DNA of 64,000 nt from Nereida sp965655635 (lineage in GTDB: Bacteria; Pseudomonadota; Alphaproteobacteria; Rhodobacterales; Rhodobacteraceae): positions 4,249 to 68,248 of the forward strand of contig NZ_CBFHHE010000011.1 in the NCBI RefSeq assembly GCF_965655635.1, given 5' to 3'. The position numbers were made by a program, and so were the translations under genes. Every line of letters begins with the position of its first letter. The first letter of the stretch is position 1. Positions 43,072 through 52,316 of this stretch are shown piece after piece. The notes beneath the pieces were generated by a model, which did no database searches, was not told the DNA's origin, and saw only the letters and a list, made by a program, of their open reading frames with translations.

Positions 43072-45230
43072 GCTTCGATCAGATCATCGCGGTCGATTGG
43101 TCATCTTCCTCGACGCCATCTTCGGTCAAGCCCGTCGCGAACGCCATTTATGTTGGTTCAAAGGTGCGCGGGCAGCCAGTAGACGTGCAATATTTTCGAA
43201 CGCGGCTGTCGGCGATGGATGCTATTTACGCGATGCTTGATAGGGCACAAGATGCCCGCGCGCGCGTTCTCGTCGGGTTTGATTTTGGTTTCGGCTACCC
43301 ACGGGGTTTTGCGCAGGCTCTGACGGGGCAATCTTCTGTGCTTGGCGTGTGGGATTGGTTGGCCGAACGCATTAAAGATGGGCCAGACAACAGAAATAAC
43401 CGCTTTGAGGTGGCCGATCAGATTAACCGCGCTCTGGATAGCATCGGACCTTTTTGGGGGTGCCCAAAGGGCGCTGAAACCGATGCGTTGCGCCAACGCG
43501 GGTCCGAGCGGGGTCCCCTGCAGTTCCCCGAGCGCCGCACGGTTGAGGCATTGACGTCAAGCGCGCAGCCAATGTGGAAGCTCTACACACCGGGCTCTGT
43601 TGGTGGGCAGTCTCTTGTGGGGTTGCCGATGTTGGCCAAGCTGCGGGCGCGCTACGGTAGCGGCATTACAGTTTGGCCGTTTGAGACAGGTTTTGCAAAG
43701 CCCGCAACAAACATTGTACTGGCCGAAATTTATCCGTCATTGTTTGATGCAACGCATCGTACAGGTGATACTGGAATGATATTTGATGTGCTCGACGCGC
43801 GTCAGGTCCGCGCGGTTTGCGAGGCGTTCGAGAATGCTGAGTTGGACGCGCTTTTTGGTGCAGGTTTTGATCAGACGACGGACCCGAATGATGCGCAGAT
43901 TGCCTGGGAAGAAGGGTGGATATTGGGTGTGCGAAAGCAAAAAATAGATGGCGGCCGCTTGACGCCTCCCCCTCTTGTGAACGACTGTTTTGCGTTGCCA
44001 CAAGGCGTGAGTTGGACGCCCGTTGATGAGGCGCTGGATCAGTTGAAAAAACGGGTTCGCGCCGTAACAGCTATAGAAACCATTGCGGTGAAAGACGCGG
44101 TGGGGCGTTACCTTGCAAGTGATGTTTTCGCACAGCGCGCAAACCCACCGCACGCAAATTGCGCGGTCGATGGGTATGGAATTTCGGCAGATGCCATCTT
44201 GGATGGGCTTAATGAATTACCCGTAGTTATGGGGCGCGCCGCCGCTGGCGCGCCGTTTTCGGGTGCTGTTCCAAAAGGTCATGCGATCCGTATTTTGACG
44301 GGCGCGGTTGTTCCGAGCGGCGTTGATACGGTTGTGCTTGAAGAGGATTGCACCGTTGAGACGGATGAGGACGGGCAGCCCATTCGCATCGCTTTTCACG
44401 GAGGTCTGCGCAAAGGTGCCAACACGCGCAAGACTGGTGAAGACGTTATGAAAGGTGATGTGATGCTACGCACCGCGCGTAAAATCACCCCCGCGGGTGC
44501 AGCTTTTCTGACGGCTGGTGGGATCAGTAATATCGACGTTCGCGCACCCCTTCGGGTTGCAGTTATCTCTACTGGTGACGAGTTGGTAGAGGCGGGTAGC
44601 ATTGCCAAAGCGGGTCAAATTTTTGATGCAAATCGCCCCATGCTTTTGTCGATGATCGCGAGTTGGGGGTTTGAGCCTGTTGATATGGGGATCATCCGCG
44701 ACGATCCGAATGCATTGCAAGCAGCACTCGATGAAGCGGCTAATTCTGCGGATGTGATCCTGACATCAGGTGGCGCATCCGCGGGTGATGAGGACCACGT
44801 TTCAAAGTTGTTGCAAAGTTCAGGCTCGCTTGCGTGGTGGCGGATTGCGGTCAAACCCGGGCGGCCGCTGGCGTTGGCGATGTGGAGCGGTGTGCCGGTG
44901 TTTGGCCTGCCTGGAAATCCTGTTGCGGCCTTTGTTTGCACGACTATTTTTGCATACCCCGCGATGACCTGTTTGGCTGGTGGGGATTTTGCAGTACCGC
45001 AAGCAGTTACTGTGCCCGCGGGTTTTTCAAAGCGCAAAAAAGAAGGCCGCCGCGAGTTTCTGCGGGCCCGTCTGCGTGGCGGTGTCGCCGAGGTTTTTGC
45101 CTCAGAAGGGTCTGGCCGCATTGGTGGACTGTCGTGGGCCGAAGGACTGGTTGAGTTGCCGGACGAGGCGCAAGAAATCACCCCTGGGGCGCCCGTTCGC
45201 TACATTCCGTTTTCGAGTCTTGGGCTGTAG
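43068..45230 (+). CDS. moeA: Fusion of DUF429-like (RNase H-fold) domain with molybdopterin molybdotransferase MoeA
   Basis: A 720-residue two-domain protein with a TTG start inside the mobB stop (TTGA). The C-terminal part (about 316-720) is a complete MoeA, which inserts molybdate into adenylated molybdopterin. It shows NCAVDGYG, RILTGAVVPSG, TSGGASAGDEDHV and PGNPVAAF. The N-terminal part (about 1-300) is unrelated to MoeA. It has the spacing of an RNase H-like fold: Asp10 (AVDWSS), Asp72 (VGFDFGFGYP), Glu220 (AEIYPS) and Asp275 (NDAQIAWEEG). This looks like DUF429, a family predicted to have nuclease-type catalytic carboxylates. The partner domain's substrate is unknown. Confidence 0.88.
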   Translation: MSFDQIIAVDWSSSSTPSSVKPVANAIYVGSKVRGQPVDVQYFRTRLSAMDAIYAMLDRAQDARARVLVGFDFGFGYPRGFAQALTGQSSVLGVWDWLAERIKDGPDNRNNRFEVADQINRALDSIGPFWGCPKGAETDALRQRGSERGPLQFPERRTVEALTSSAQPMWKLYTPGSVGGQSLVGLPMLAKLRARYGSGITVWPFETGFAKPATNIVLAEIYPSLFDATHRTGDTGMIFDVLDARQVRAVCEAFENAELDALFGAGFDQTTDPNDAQIAWEEGWILGVRKQKIDGGRLTPPPLVNDCFALPQGVSWTPVDEALDQLKKRVRAVTAIETIAVKDAVGRYLASDVFAQRANPPHANCAVDGYGISADAILDGLNELPVVMGRAAAGAPFSGAVPKGHAIRILTGAVVPSGVDTVVLEEDCTVETDEDGQPIRIAFHGGLRKGANTRKTGEDVMKGDVMLRTARKITPAGAAFLTAGGISNIDVRAPLRVAVISTGDELVEAGSIAKAGQIFDANRPMLLSMIASWGFEPVDMGIIRDDPNALQAALDEAANSADVILTSGGASAGDEDHVSKLLQSSGSLAWWRIAVKPGRPLALAMWSGVPVFGLPGNPVAAFVCTTIFAYPAMTCLAGGDFAVPQAVTVPAGFSKRKKEGRREFLRARLRGGVAEVFASEGSGRIGGLSWAEGLVELPDEAQEITPGAPVRYIPFSSLGL

Positions 45231-45232
45231 GT

Positions 45233-46255
45233 TTAGCTGAACATTCCGGCCACACGACCCAAAAGCATGAATGCCAATGCGGTGCGTGTTGTGGACAGTT
45301 TTGCCAATTCCGCATCGGACGCGTGTGGTTCAAATTCCATCATGACTTTGTCAAATCGGCGCAAAAAGTGGTGCGCTGCGTCCCGAAAGATGACGTCTTC
45401 TTTCATGCGTCCTGCAGTTAGGGCGAGGGATGATCTGTCGCGTACACCGCCAATGGCTGCAATCGCGGGACCGCGCTCACCTTGTGCAAAACGCCGCCAC
45501 AATTCTGGCTTAGCGCGATCATGGCGCAGGTCGTCCATGTAGATCCCTTCCTGGCTCAGTAAGGTCAGCATGTCTTGTGCTGCGGTGATCAATTGGCTGG
45601 CGCGGTGATCTTTTAGGGCCTTGCGAAGTGCGGCGAAGCCAACAGTGTCTTCGGCGGTTTCGGGGAAATTGAGTGCGCGGATGAAATCTTCGTTTTCGAG
45701 CGCGGGCTGCAGCGCCTCCATGGGTGTGCCGAGGGGCAGGGCAGTTTGCCCATCCGCACTGGTGGTTGCTTTGATTGTGTCGATGCTGATGCGCGGTGCA
45801 TCGGTACGGCTGGAAGTGAATGTTGCCAGCGCCGAAGATGTTTCGCGCGCTGTGGCTGCGATTTCTTCGATCTTTTTCTCAACGTCTGGGCGCGCCCTTT
45901 CAGTGACGGCTTTCTGTTGCTCAAGATATGTTTTGCGCATCCCGTCGATGGCCGAATGCAACCTGCTGCTTTCTTCGCGCATCACACGGATCGAACGCGC
46001 GGCTGTTGCAGCGACCCAGATCAACGCGACGGGCATAAACACCGCGAGTAGAACCATAACGAACTGAAGGCTATTGAAAGATCCTTCTGTCGGCAGCATC
46101 AAAAAGAATACCGCTGACCCGATTAACCACACAAGCGTCAACGCTGCTGCGATAACCTCGGTCGAGGAAATCGCACTGCGTTCGGGCGGGGCAAGCAAGT
46201 CATTTTTCGGCTTTGACTTGGATTGAGGCTGTGGCTGCGGTGAGGTGGTGGCCAT
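45233..46255 (-). CDS. Membrane protein with coiled coil, function unknown
   Basis: A 340-residue protein starting at ATG 46255 (a GTG lies one codon before). A Pro/Gln/Lys-rich N-terminus (about 1-30) is followed by two membrane helices (about 36-55 and 67-88). A coiled coil follows (about 90-140), and a mainly helical cytoplasmic domain runs to the end (AEDTVGFAALRKALKDHR). No domain was recognised. It is convergent with the moeA fusion (2 bases apart) and follows greA by 6 bases on the same strand, so it is probably in the greA operon. Confidence 0.75.
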   Translation of the reverse strand: MATTSPQPQPQSKSKPKNDLLAPPERSAISSTEVIAAALTLVWLIGSAVFFLMLPTEGSFNSLQFVMVLLAVFMPVALIWVAATAARSIRVMREESSRLHSAIDGMRKTYLEQQKAVTERARPDVEKKIEEIAATARETSSALATFTSSRTDAPRISIDTIKATTSADGQTALPLGTPMEALQPALENEDFIRALNFPETAEDTVGFAALRKALKDHRASQLITAAQDMLTLLSQEGIYMDDLRHDRAKPELWRRFAQGERGPAIAAIGGVRDRSSLALTAGRMKEDVIFRDAAHHFLRRFDKVMMEFEPHASDAELAKLSTTRTALAFMLLGRVAGMFS

Positions 46256-46261
46256 CACGAG

Positions 46262-46732
46262 TTACGAAAATTTAACGGACAGAATTTCGTAAGACCGCGT
46301 GCCACCTGGGGTGCGTACTTCGATGCTGTCGCCTTCTTCTTTCCCGATCAAAGCGCGCGCCAAAGGCGAGGCGATGTTCAGCAGGCCGCGCTCAATGTCG
46401 GCTTCCGGCTCACCCACGACTTGATAGGTCTTTTCTTCATCGGTGTCTTCGTCAACCAATTCAACATGCGCGCCGAACTTGACCGTGCCCGACATTTTTG
46501 AGGTGTCGATGATATCTGCGCGGCTGAGGATAGCCTCCAACTCTGCGATGCGGCCTTCGATGAAGCTTTGTTTTTCACGCGCAGAGTGGTACTCGGCGTT
46601 CTCTTTAAGATCGCCCAATTCACGCGCTTCCGCGATCGCCGCGATTATCTCGGGGCGATCCTTAGATTTCAGTCCCTTTAACTCCGCATCAAGTCGATCT
46701 GCACCAGCTTTTGTGAGAGGAATTTTATCCAT
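46262..46732 (-). CDS. greA: Transcription elongation factor GreA
   Basis: A 156-residue GreA that stimulates RNA polymerase to cleave the backtracked transcript. The N-terminal coiled-coil hairpin with acidic tip residues (AEARELGDLKENAEYHSA) and the C-terminal FKBP-like domain (ASPLARALIGKEEGDSIEV) are typical. Length is normal. It is divergent from the ETF-ubiquinone oxidoreductase gene. Confidence 0.96.
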   Translation of the reverse strand: MDKIPLTKAGADRLDAELKGLKSKDRPEIIAAIAEARELGDLKENAEYHSAREKQSFIEGRIAELEAILSRADIIDTSKMSGTVKFGAHVELVDEDTDEEKTYQVVGEPEADIERGLLNIASPLARALIGKEEGDSIEVRTPGGTRSYEILSVKFS

Positions 46733-46843
46733 TTTCTGTCTTTCTAAGGCCGTGGTTTTGTTGCTCGATCTATTGCGCTACAAAACGCAAAAGCGAAGGG
46801 AAATGCAAGGAGCAGGCACAGGATTGAGCGACTAATTGCAGCT

Positions 46844-46878
46844 AAGGCGCAGCGTCATGAAAAACCAGCGCCTTTTTT
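46844..46878 (+). terminator. Orphan terminator-like hairpin between greA and the ETF-QO gene
   Basis: AAGGCGC (46844-46850) pairs with GCGCCTT (46868-46874) across a 17-base loop and is followed by a run of six T (46873-46878). It reads as an intrinsic terminator on the plus strand. No plus-strand gene ends before it, because the upstream neighbour greA is on the minus strand. It may end a short untranslated transcript; the long loop makes this uncertain. Confidence 0.4.
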
Positions 46879-46881
46879 CAA

Positions 46882-46911
46882 TTGACCCTTTAATTCCTGT
46901 CGCCATATATT
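46882..46911 (+). promoter_or_regulatory. Sigma70-type promoter of the ETF-ubiquinone oxidoreductase gene
   Basis: TTGACC (46882-46887) and TATATT (46906-46911) are separated by 18 bases and lie 27 bases before the ATG at 46939. A purine-rich site (GGAGCCGAG) precedes the start codon. The match is five of six at each element, which is good for a Roseobacter-type housekeeping promoter. It lies 4 bases after the orphan hairpin. Confidence 0.5.
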
Positions 46912-46938
46912 TTTGCAACATTTATTGGAGCCGAGAAA

Positions 46939-48591
46939 ATGTCCCAGATTGAACGTGAAGCAATGGAATATGACGTGGTCATCGTTGGCGCAGGTCCAGC
47001 TGGCTTGTCTGCCGCCATAAAGCTTAAGCAACTGGATGCGGACATGAACGTTGTTGTGCTCGAAAAGGGTTCAGAAGTTGGCGCGCACATTCTTTCTGGC
47101 GCAGTACTTGATCCTGCAGGCCTGAACGCGCTTATCCCTGATTGGAAAGAAAAGGGCGCGCCGCTTAACGTGCCTGTGAAGAACGACAACTTCTATATGC
47201 TTGGCGAAGCTGGTCAGGTGCGCCTGCCTAATTTTGCAATGCCGCCGCTGATGAATAACCATGGTAACTACATCGTCTCAATGGGTAATGTCTGCCGTTG
47301 GATGGCCGAGCAGGCCGAGGAGTTGGGCGTTGAGATTTTCCCAGGCATGGCATGTTCTGAATTGGTTTATGGTGACAACGGTGAAGTCAAAGGTGTTGTT
47401 GCTGGTGAGTTCGGCTTGAATGCCGATGGCACCCCCGGTGATGCTTATGAGCCGGGCATGGAGTTGAACGGCAAATATGTTTTCTTGTCTGAGGGCGTGC
47501 GCGGTTCGCTGTCCAAGGAAGTGATTGCCAAATATGAGTTGGATAGAGACTCAGGGCCGCAAAAATACGGCCTAGGCATGAAAGAGATTTGGGAAATCGA
47601 TCCCGAAAAGCACAAAGAAGGCAGCGTCACTCACACAATGGGGTGGCCGCTGAATGGCAACGCGGGCGGTGGGTCTTTCATCTATCACCTCGACAATAAC
47701 CAAGTTTATGTCGGGTTCGTTGTGCATCTGAACTACGAAAATCCACACTTGTTCCCTTACATGGAATTCCAGCGCTTTAAGCATCACCCGATGGTTGCTG
47801 AGCTGCTCAAAGGCGGCAAACGTGTTGCGTACGGCGCGCGTGCAATTACCGAAGGTGGGTATCAGGCGATGCCAGAATTGGCATTCCCTGGTGGTGCGCT
47901 GCTTGGATGTTCTGCGGGTATGGTCAACGTTCCACGGATTAAGGGCAATCATAACGCAATGCTTTCGGGGATTGCTGCGGCTGAAGCTGCGGTCGAGGCA
48001 ATCAAGGCCGATCGCGCCGGCGATGTCCTTGCTGGCTACGCCGAACGTGTGCACAGCGGCCCAATTGCAAAAGACCTTAAGAAGGTGCGCAACGTGAAGC
48101 CGCTTTGGTCAAAATACGGCCTGACTGCGTCGCTGACCCTTGGTGGGTTTGATATGTGGACTAATAATCTCTTTGGGGTCTCTTTGTTGGGCACGATGAA
48201 GCACGGCAAAAGTGACGCTGCTGCTACGGGCGAAGCGAAAGATCACAAGCCAATTGAGTATCCCAAGCCGGATGGTGTGTTGTCGTTCGACCGGCTTACC
48301 AATGTAAGCTTTGCAATGACCAACCACGAGGAAAGCCAACCTGCGCACCTCAAGTTGAAAGACCCGAGCATACCTGTGGCCGTGAACCTGCCAAAATACG
48401 CAGGCCCGTCAGCGCGGTATTGCCCCGCTGGAGTTTATGAGTTTGTCGAGGAAGCGGGCGCTGATACGCGGTTTGTGATTAACTTTCAAAACTGCGTTCA
48501 TTGCAAAACTTGCGATATCAAAGACCCTAGCCAGAACATCAATTGGACCACGCCCCAAGGCGGTGATGGGCCGAACTATCCCAACATGTGA
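46939..48591 (+). CDS. Electron transfer flavoprotein-ubiquinone oxidoreductase
   Basis: A 550-residue monotopic inner-membrane enzyme that passes electrons from ETF to ubiquinone in fatty acid and amino acid oxidation. The FAD-binding motif VGAGPAGLSAA is near residue 16. Four cysteines for the 4Fe-4S cluster are visible: Cys495 (YCPAGVYEF) and Cys519, Cys522, Cys525 (NCVHCKTCDIKDP). Length and ending (DGPNYPNM) are as in Rhodobacter ETF-QO. It is followed by a clear terminator. Confidence 0.96.
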   Translation: MSQIEREAMEYDVVIVGAGPAGLSAAIKLKQLDADMNVVVLEKGSEVGAHILSGAVLDPAGLNALIPDWKEKGAPLNVPVKNDNFYMLGEAGQVRLPNFAMPPLMNNHGNYIVSMGNVCRWMAEQAEELGVEIFPGMACSELVYGDNGEVKGVVAGEFGLNADGTPGDAYEPGMELNGKYVFLSEGVRGSLSKEVIAKYELDRDSGPQKYGLGMKEIWEIDPEKHKEGSVTHTMGWPLNGNAGGGSFIYHLDNNQVYVGFVVHLNYENPHLFPYMEFQRFKHHPMVAELLKGGKRVAYGARAITEGGYQAMPELAFPGGALLGCSAGMVNVPRIKGNHNAMLSGIAAAEAAVEAIKADRAGDVLAGYAERVHSGPIAKDLKKVRNVKPLWSKYGLTASLTLGGFDMWTNNLFGVSLLGTMKHGKSDAAATGEAKDHKPIEYPKPDGVLSFDRLTNVSFAMTNHEESQPAHLKLKDPSIPVAVNLPKYAGPSARYCPAGVYEFVEEAGADTRFVINFQNCVHCKTCDIKDPSQNINWTTPQGGDGPNYPNM

Positions 48592-48628
48592 TCCTTGTTG
48601 GCTCCAGTTGACGAAAAGTTCATTGATC

Positions 48629-48655
48629 AGGGCGCTCTACGGGGCGCCCTTTTTT
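48629..48655 (+). terminator. Intrinsic terminator after the ETF-QO gene
   Basis: AGGGCGC (48629-48635) pairs with GCGCCCT (48644-48650) across an 8-base loop, followed by six T (48650-48655). It lies 38 bases beyond the stop codon and before the TPR gene. Confidence 0.8.
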
Positions 48656-48717
48656 GTGCCCTTTGCTTGTGGGTGGGGCGCAACTCGGGCAAGCTGTCCT
48701 GACACACAGGAGACCCC

Positions 48718-50412
48718 ATGCGCCGATACATTCGCCCCATCGTTTTGAGTGCCACTTTGCTTCTGCCAGCCGTTGGTAATGCGCAGGGCGTTGCGGGGTC
48801 CTATCTTGCGGGGCGTCATGCGCAGTTTAACGGTGATTACGCAGCGGTTGGCCAGTATTATTCCCAGGCACAACGCAGCGACGCGGCCAACCCCACCTTG
48901 CTTGAGGCGGCCTTGGCGGGCCGTGCAAATGCCGGTGATGTAGCGGGTGCTGTCGCACTTTTGCGTGGCTCTGATCTTGATATGAACCAAAACCAAATCG
49001 CGGGATTGATTGCGGTTGCAGGGTTGGCAAAAGATGAACAATTCACGGAAATCGTAGAAGGGTTAGGGGCAGGCCGGCGCATAAGCCCGCTTGTTGACGG
49101 CTTGGTCGTGGCTTGGGCAACCTTGGGCTTAGGCGATGTAAGCGCCGCCACAGACTATTTTGAGGATATGGCCTCAATGAACGGAATGAGTGGTTTTGCG
49201 AATTTGCACCACGCTTTGGCTAAGGGCACATTCGGTGACTTTGAGGGCGCGTTGGGCCTATTGACTGATGATAAAGTTGGCGCCCTTGGGTATACGCGGC
49301 GTTCGATCATGGTGCGCGCTGAATTTTTGAGTCAACTGGGCCGCAACATGGACGCAGCCGCGCTTATTGATGATAACTTTCAACGGGCATTAGATCCTGA
49401 ATTACAAGAACTGCGCAGTGGTCTAGAGGGGCGCAAAGCCGTACCTCTGACGACAGTTTTGAGCGCACAGCAGGGCTTGGCTGAGGTTTTTTGGACTGTT
49501 GCATCGGTTCTCCGCGACGAGGCTGGCCCAGATTTTGCGCTTCTCTACGCACGTGCTGCAGCCTATGTGCGGGCTGATTTTGATGAAGCGAATTTGTTGA
49601 TCGCGGGTCTGTTGGATGAGTTGGGTAATCATGTTTTAGCGGCGAATGCTTATGGTCAGATCACGCCGGACAGCACCTCCTTTCATGCCGCAGAGATTGG
49701 TCGTGCAGAGGCGCTTTTTGAAAGCGACCGCAAAGATGCAGCGGTTGAGGCATTGACCGCTTTGCAAGACAGTCACGGTGATCTGCAGGTGGTCCACTCA
49801 ACCTTAGGAGATATGTTACGCCGTCTTGAGCGGTTTGAGGAAGCAACGGCAGCCTATAGCACCGCGATCAAGCTTTTGGAGCAGGGCGATCCCAATGCAT
49901 GGTTTTTGTACTATGCCCGCGGGATAACGTTTGAGCGGCGCGATTTGTGGCCACAGGCAGAGGCCGATTTTCGCAAAGCCTTGACCCTTAATCCCGATCA
50001 GCCGAACGTGCTGAACTATCTTGGTTATTCACTCGTTGAGAAGAAAATTAAGCTCGACGAAGCATTAGAGATGATCGAGACGGCCGCGGCTGCACGTCCT
50101 GACAGTGGCTTTATCCTTGATAGCCTTGGGTGGGTTTTGTACCGGCTCGGGCGTTATGACGAGGCCGTGGCCCCTATGGAAGTTGCCGCCTCACTCGCTG
50201 CGACTGACCCTGTGGTGAACGACCACCTGGGGGATGTGCTGTGGGCTGTTGGTCGGCGGACTGAGGCACGTTTTCAGTGGTCACGTGCATTGTCTTTCGA
50301 TCCAGCGGAAGATGATTTGCCGCGGATTAGGCGCAAGCTGGAAGTGGGACTTGATGTGGTGCTCGAAGATGAAGGCGCCCCCCCGTTGCCGCCAGTACAG
50401 TCTGGTGGCTGA
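48718..50412 (+). CDS. Exported tetratricopeptide-repeat protein
   Basis: A 564-residue protein with an N-terminal signal peptide (MRRYIRPIVLSATLLLPAVGNAQG) and a solenoid of TPR helices. The best repeats are near the end: AWFLYYARGITFERRDLWPQ, PNVLNYLGYSLVEKK, and SGFILDSLGWVLYRLGRYDEA. It likely works in the periplasm or at the outer membrane as an assembly or adaptor protein, possibly in envelope biogenesis. An AGGAG site precedes the start. It is followed by ispE after 38 bases. Confidence 0.83.
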   Translation: MRRYIRPIVLSATLLLPAVGNAQGVAGSYLAGRHAQFNGDYAAVGQYYSQAQRSDAANPTLLEAALAGRANAGDVAGAVALLRGSDLDMNQNQIAGLIAVAGLAKDEQFTEIVEGLGAGRRISPLVDGLVVAWATLGLGDVSAATDYFEDMASMNGMSGFANLHHALAKGTFGDFEGALGLLTDDKVGALGYTRRSIMVRAEFLSQLGRNMDAAALIDDNFQRALDPELQELRSGLEGRKAVPLTTVLSAQQGLAEVFWTVASVLRDEAGPDFALLYARAAAYVRADFDEANLLIAGLLDELGNHVLAANAYGQITPDSTSFHAAEIGRAEALFESDRKDAAVEALTALQDSHGDLQVVHSTLGDMLRRLERFEEATAAYSTAIKLLEQGDPNAWFLYYARGITFERRDLWPQAEADFRKALTLNPDQPNVLNYLGYSLVEKKIKLDEALEMIETAAAARPDSGFILDSLGWVLYRLGRYDEAVAPMEVAASLAATDPVVNDHLGDVLWAVGRRTEARFQWSRALSFDPAEDDLPRIRRKLEVGLDVVLEDEGAPPLPPVQSGG

Positions 50413-50450
50413 CCTCCAGTTTTGGATATTTATAAACAAAAGAAGATCTC

Positions 50451-51260
50451 ATGACATCCGAGACACGCCATTTGGCGCCTGCCAAAGTGAACTTAACCCT
50501 GCACGTCACGGGGCAGCGAAAGGATGGCTATCATCTTCTTGATAGCTTGGTGGCCTTTGCCGATTTCGGCGATGACGTTTATGTATCGGATGGCCCGACA
50601 CATTTAAGCGTTGAGGGTGATTTGGCCGCAGGTGTCCCGACAGGGCAAACAAATTTGATGTGGCGTGCTCTGGATGTGATGGGGGCCGAGGCGTCTTTGA
50701 GGTTGATTAAACGTCTACCTGCTGAAGCTGGCATCGGTGGCGGCTCATCTGATGCAGCAGCTGTTTTGCGCGCGATCGGTGGCAGTACGGTTGAACAACA
50801 AATGTCGCTTGGTGCTGACGTGCCTGTTTGTATGCATGCAACTGCTGCGCGGATGCGCGGCGTGGGTGAGCGGGTAGAAAAAGTTGCACTGCCGCCACTG
50901 CCTGCTCTTTTGGTAAACCCCCGTGTTAGCATGCCGACGCCAGCAGTTTTCAGTGCTATGGCAGAGCGCACCAACGCTGAAATGCCGATGATCCCCATAT
51001 TCGAGGGTGTTGAGGATGCGGCAGATTGGCTGGCAATGATGCGCAATGATATGCAAGATGCGGCTAGTTCAATCCAGCCAGTAATCGAGCGTGCCTTGTC
51101 TGATTTGCAGTCGACCCGTCAATGCCTACTGGCGCGCATGTCTGGGTCGGGTGCGACGTGCTTTGCAATTTATCCAACCATAAAGGCTGCACATTTTGCG
51201 GCCTATGAGCTGGGTGCGATGCATACGAATTGGTGGATCAGGCCCTGCACATTAAGCTGA
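50451..51260 (+). CDS. ispE: 4-(cytidine 5'-diphospho)-2-C-methyl-D-erythritol kinase
   Basis: A 269-residue GHMP kinase of the MEP isoprenoid pathway. Features are PAKVNLTLHVTGQRKDGYH at the start, the ATP-binding PAEAGIGGGSSDAAA near residue 85, and ARMSGSGATCFAIY near the end. It makes precursor for the polyprenyl chain synthesised by the convergent gene at 51264-52265. Confidence 0.93.
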   Translation: MTSETRHLAPAKVNLTLHVTGQRKDGYHLLDSLVAFADFGDDVYVSDGPTHLSVEGDLAAGVPTGQTNLMWRALDVMGAEASLRLIKRLPAEAGIGGGSSDAAAVLRAIGGSTVEQQMSLGADVPVCMHATAARMRGVGERVEKVALPPLPALLVNPRVSMPTPAVFSAMAERTNAEMPMIPIFEGVEDAADWLAMMRNDMQDAASSIQPVIERALSDLQSTRQCLLARMSGSGATCFAIYPTIKAAHFAAYELGAMHTNWWIRPCTLS

Positions 51261-51263
51261 GGC

Positions 51264-52265
51264 CTATCTGACGCGCGCGACCACATAATCAGCAAGATCA
51301 AGAAGCATGTCCTTCAGCTCACTTTGCTCAATCACGCTTAGTGATGCTTTTGCTTTATCTGCCCAAGAAACTGCGTCAGCGCGGGTCGCATTAAGTGTGC
51401 CGTGGCTATCCATCAGGCGGAGAGCTTCTTCCAAATCACCATCGTGCTGGTCACCTTTTGCGATGGTGCGGTGCCAAAAATCACGCTCGGTTGTATCGGC
51501 TTTGGCAATGGCTTTGATGACAGGCAACGTTAGTTTGCGCTCGCGGAAATCGTCCCCAACGTTTTTGCCGGTGGCTTGGGTGTTCCCGCGGTAATCCAGC
51601 AGGTCGTCGACAATCTGGAACGAAATGCCCAACGCGTCACCATACGCGAAAAGCGCCTTTACTACATCATCGTTTTGGCCCGCGATAACACCGCCGACTT
51701 CCATTGCTGCTGAGAAAAGGGCAGCCGTTTTGCCGCGCACAACCTTGAGGTAAATATCCTCATCGGTTCCCAAATCTGATGCTGCGGTTAGTTGCAGAAC
51801 TTCCCCTTCTGCGATGGTCGCCGACGCGTTTGATAGGATGTCCAGCACGCGCAAATTGCCTGTTTCAACCATCAATTGGAATGAGCGGGCAAAAAGATAG
51901 TCACCCACCAAAACGCTTGATTTGTTGTCCCAAAGCAAATTGGCCGTGGGGCGCCCGCGCCGTTGGCCGCTTTCGTCTACAACGTCGTCATGCAGCAAAG
52001 TAGCAGTGTGAATAAATTCAACGGTTGCCGCCAAATGGATATGGAAAGGTCCATCATAGCCGCACATTTTCGCACTGGCCAACGTCAACATTGGGCGCAG
52101 GCGTTTGCCGCCAGCATCGACCAGATGGGCGCTGACTTCAGGGATGCGGGGGGCGTGCTCTGATGCCATGCGTTCGCGGATCAATGCATTGACTGCGGCC
52201 ATATCGGCATCAAGCGCGGCGGCGAGGCGCTCGTGTGGCTTTGTTGCGGCGTTATCCAAACCCAT
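51264..52265 (-). CDS. ispB: Polyprenyl synthetase (octaprenyl/decaprenyl diphosphate synthase)
   Basis: A 333-residue trans-prenyltransferase that makes the quinone side chain. ATG 52265 (MGLDNAATK) is preferred over an upstream ATG that adds 11 residues. The two Asp-rich motifs are present: LLHDDVVDESGQRRGRP and FQIVDDLLDY with KNVGDDFRERKLTLP. The number of isoprene units, decaprenyl in Rhodobacter, cannot be read from the motifs. It links to UbiA at 19148-20101. Confidence 0.92.
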   Translation of the reverse strand: MGLDNAATKPHERLAAALDADMAAVNALIRERMASEHAPRIPEVSAHLVDAGGKRLRPMLTLASAKMCGYDGPFHIHLAATVEFIHTATLLHDDVVDESGQRRGRPTANLLWDNKSSVLVGDYLFARSFQLMVETGNLRVLDILSNASATIAEGEVLQLTAASDLGTDEDIYLKVVRGKTAALFSAAMEVGGVIAGQNDDVVKALFAYGDALGISFQIVDDLLDYRGNTQATGKNVGDDFRERKLTLPVIKAIAKADTTERDFWHRTIAKGDQHDGDLEEALRLMDSHGTLNATRADAVSWADKAKASLSVIEQSELKDMLLDLADYVVARVR

Positions 52266-52316
52266 GAAAAGGCCTCCTTGCTCGACAACCCGTGGCAACT
52301 GGCCTTAGATCGGGGG

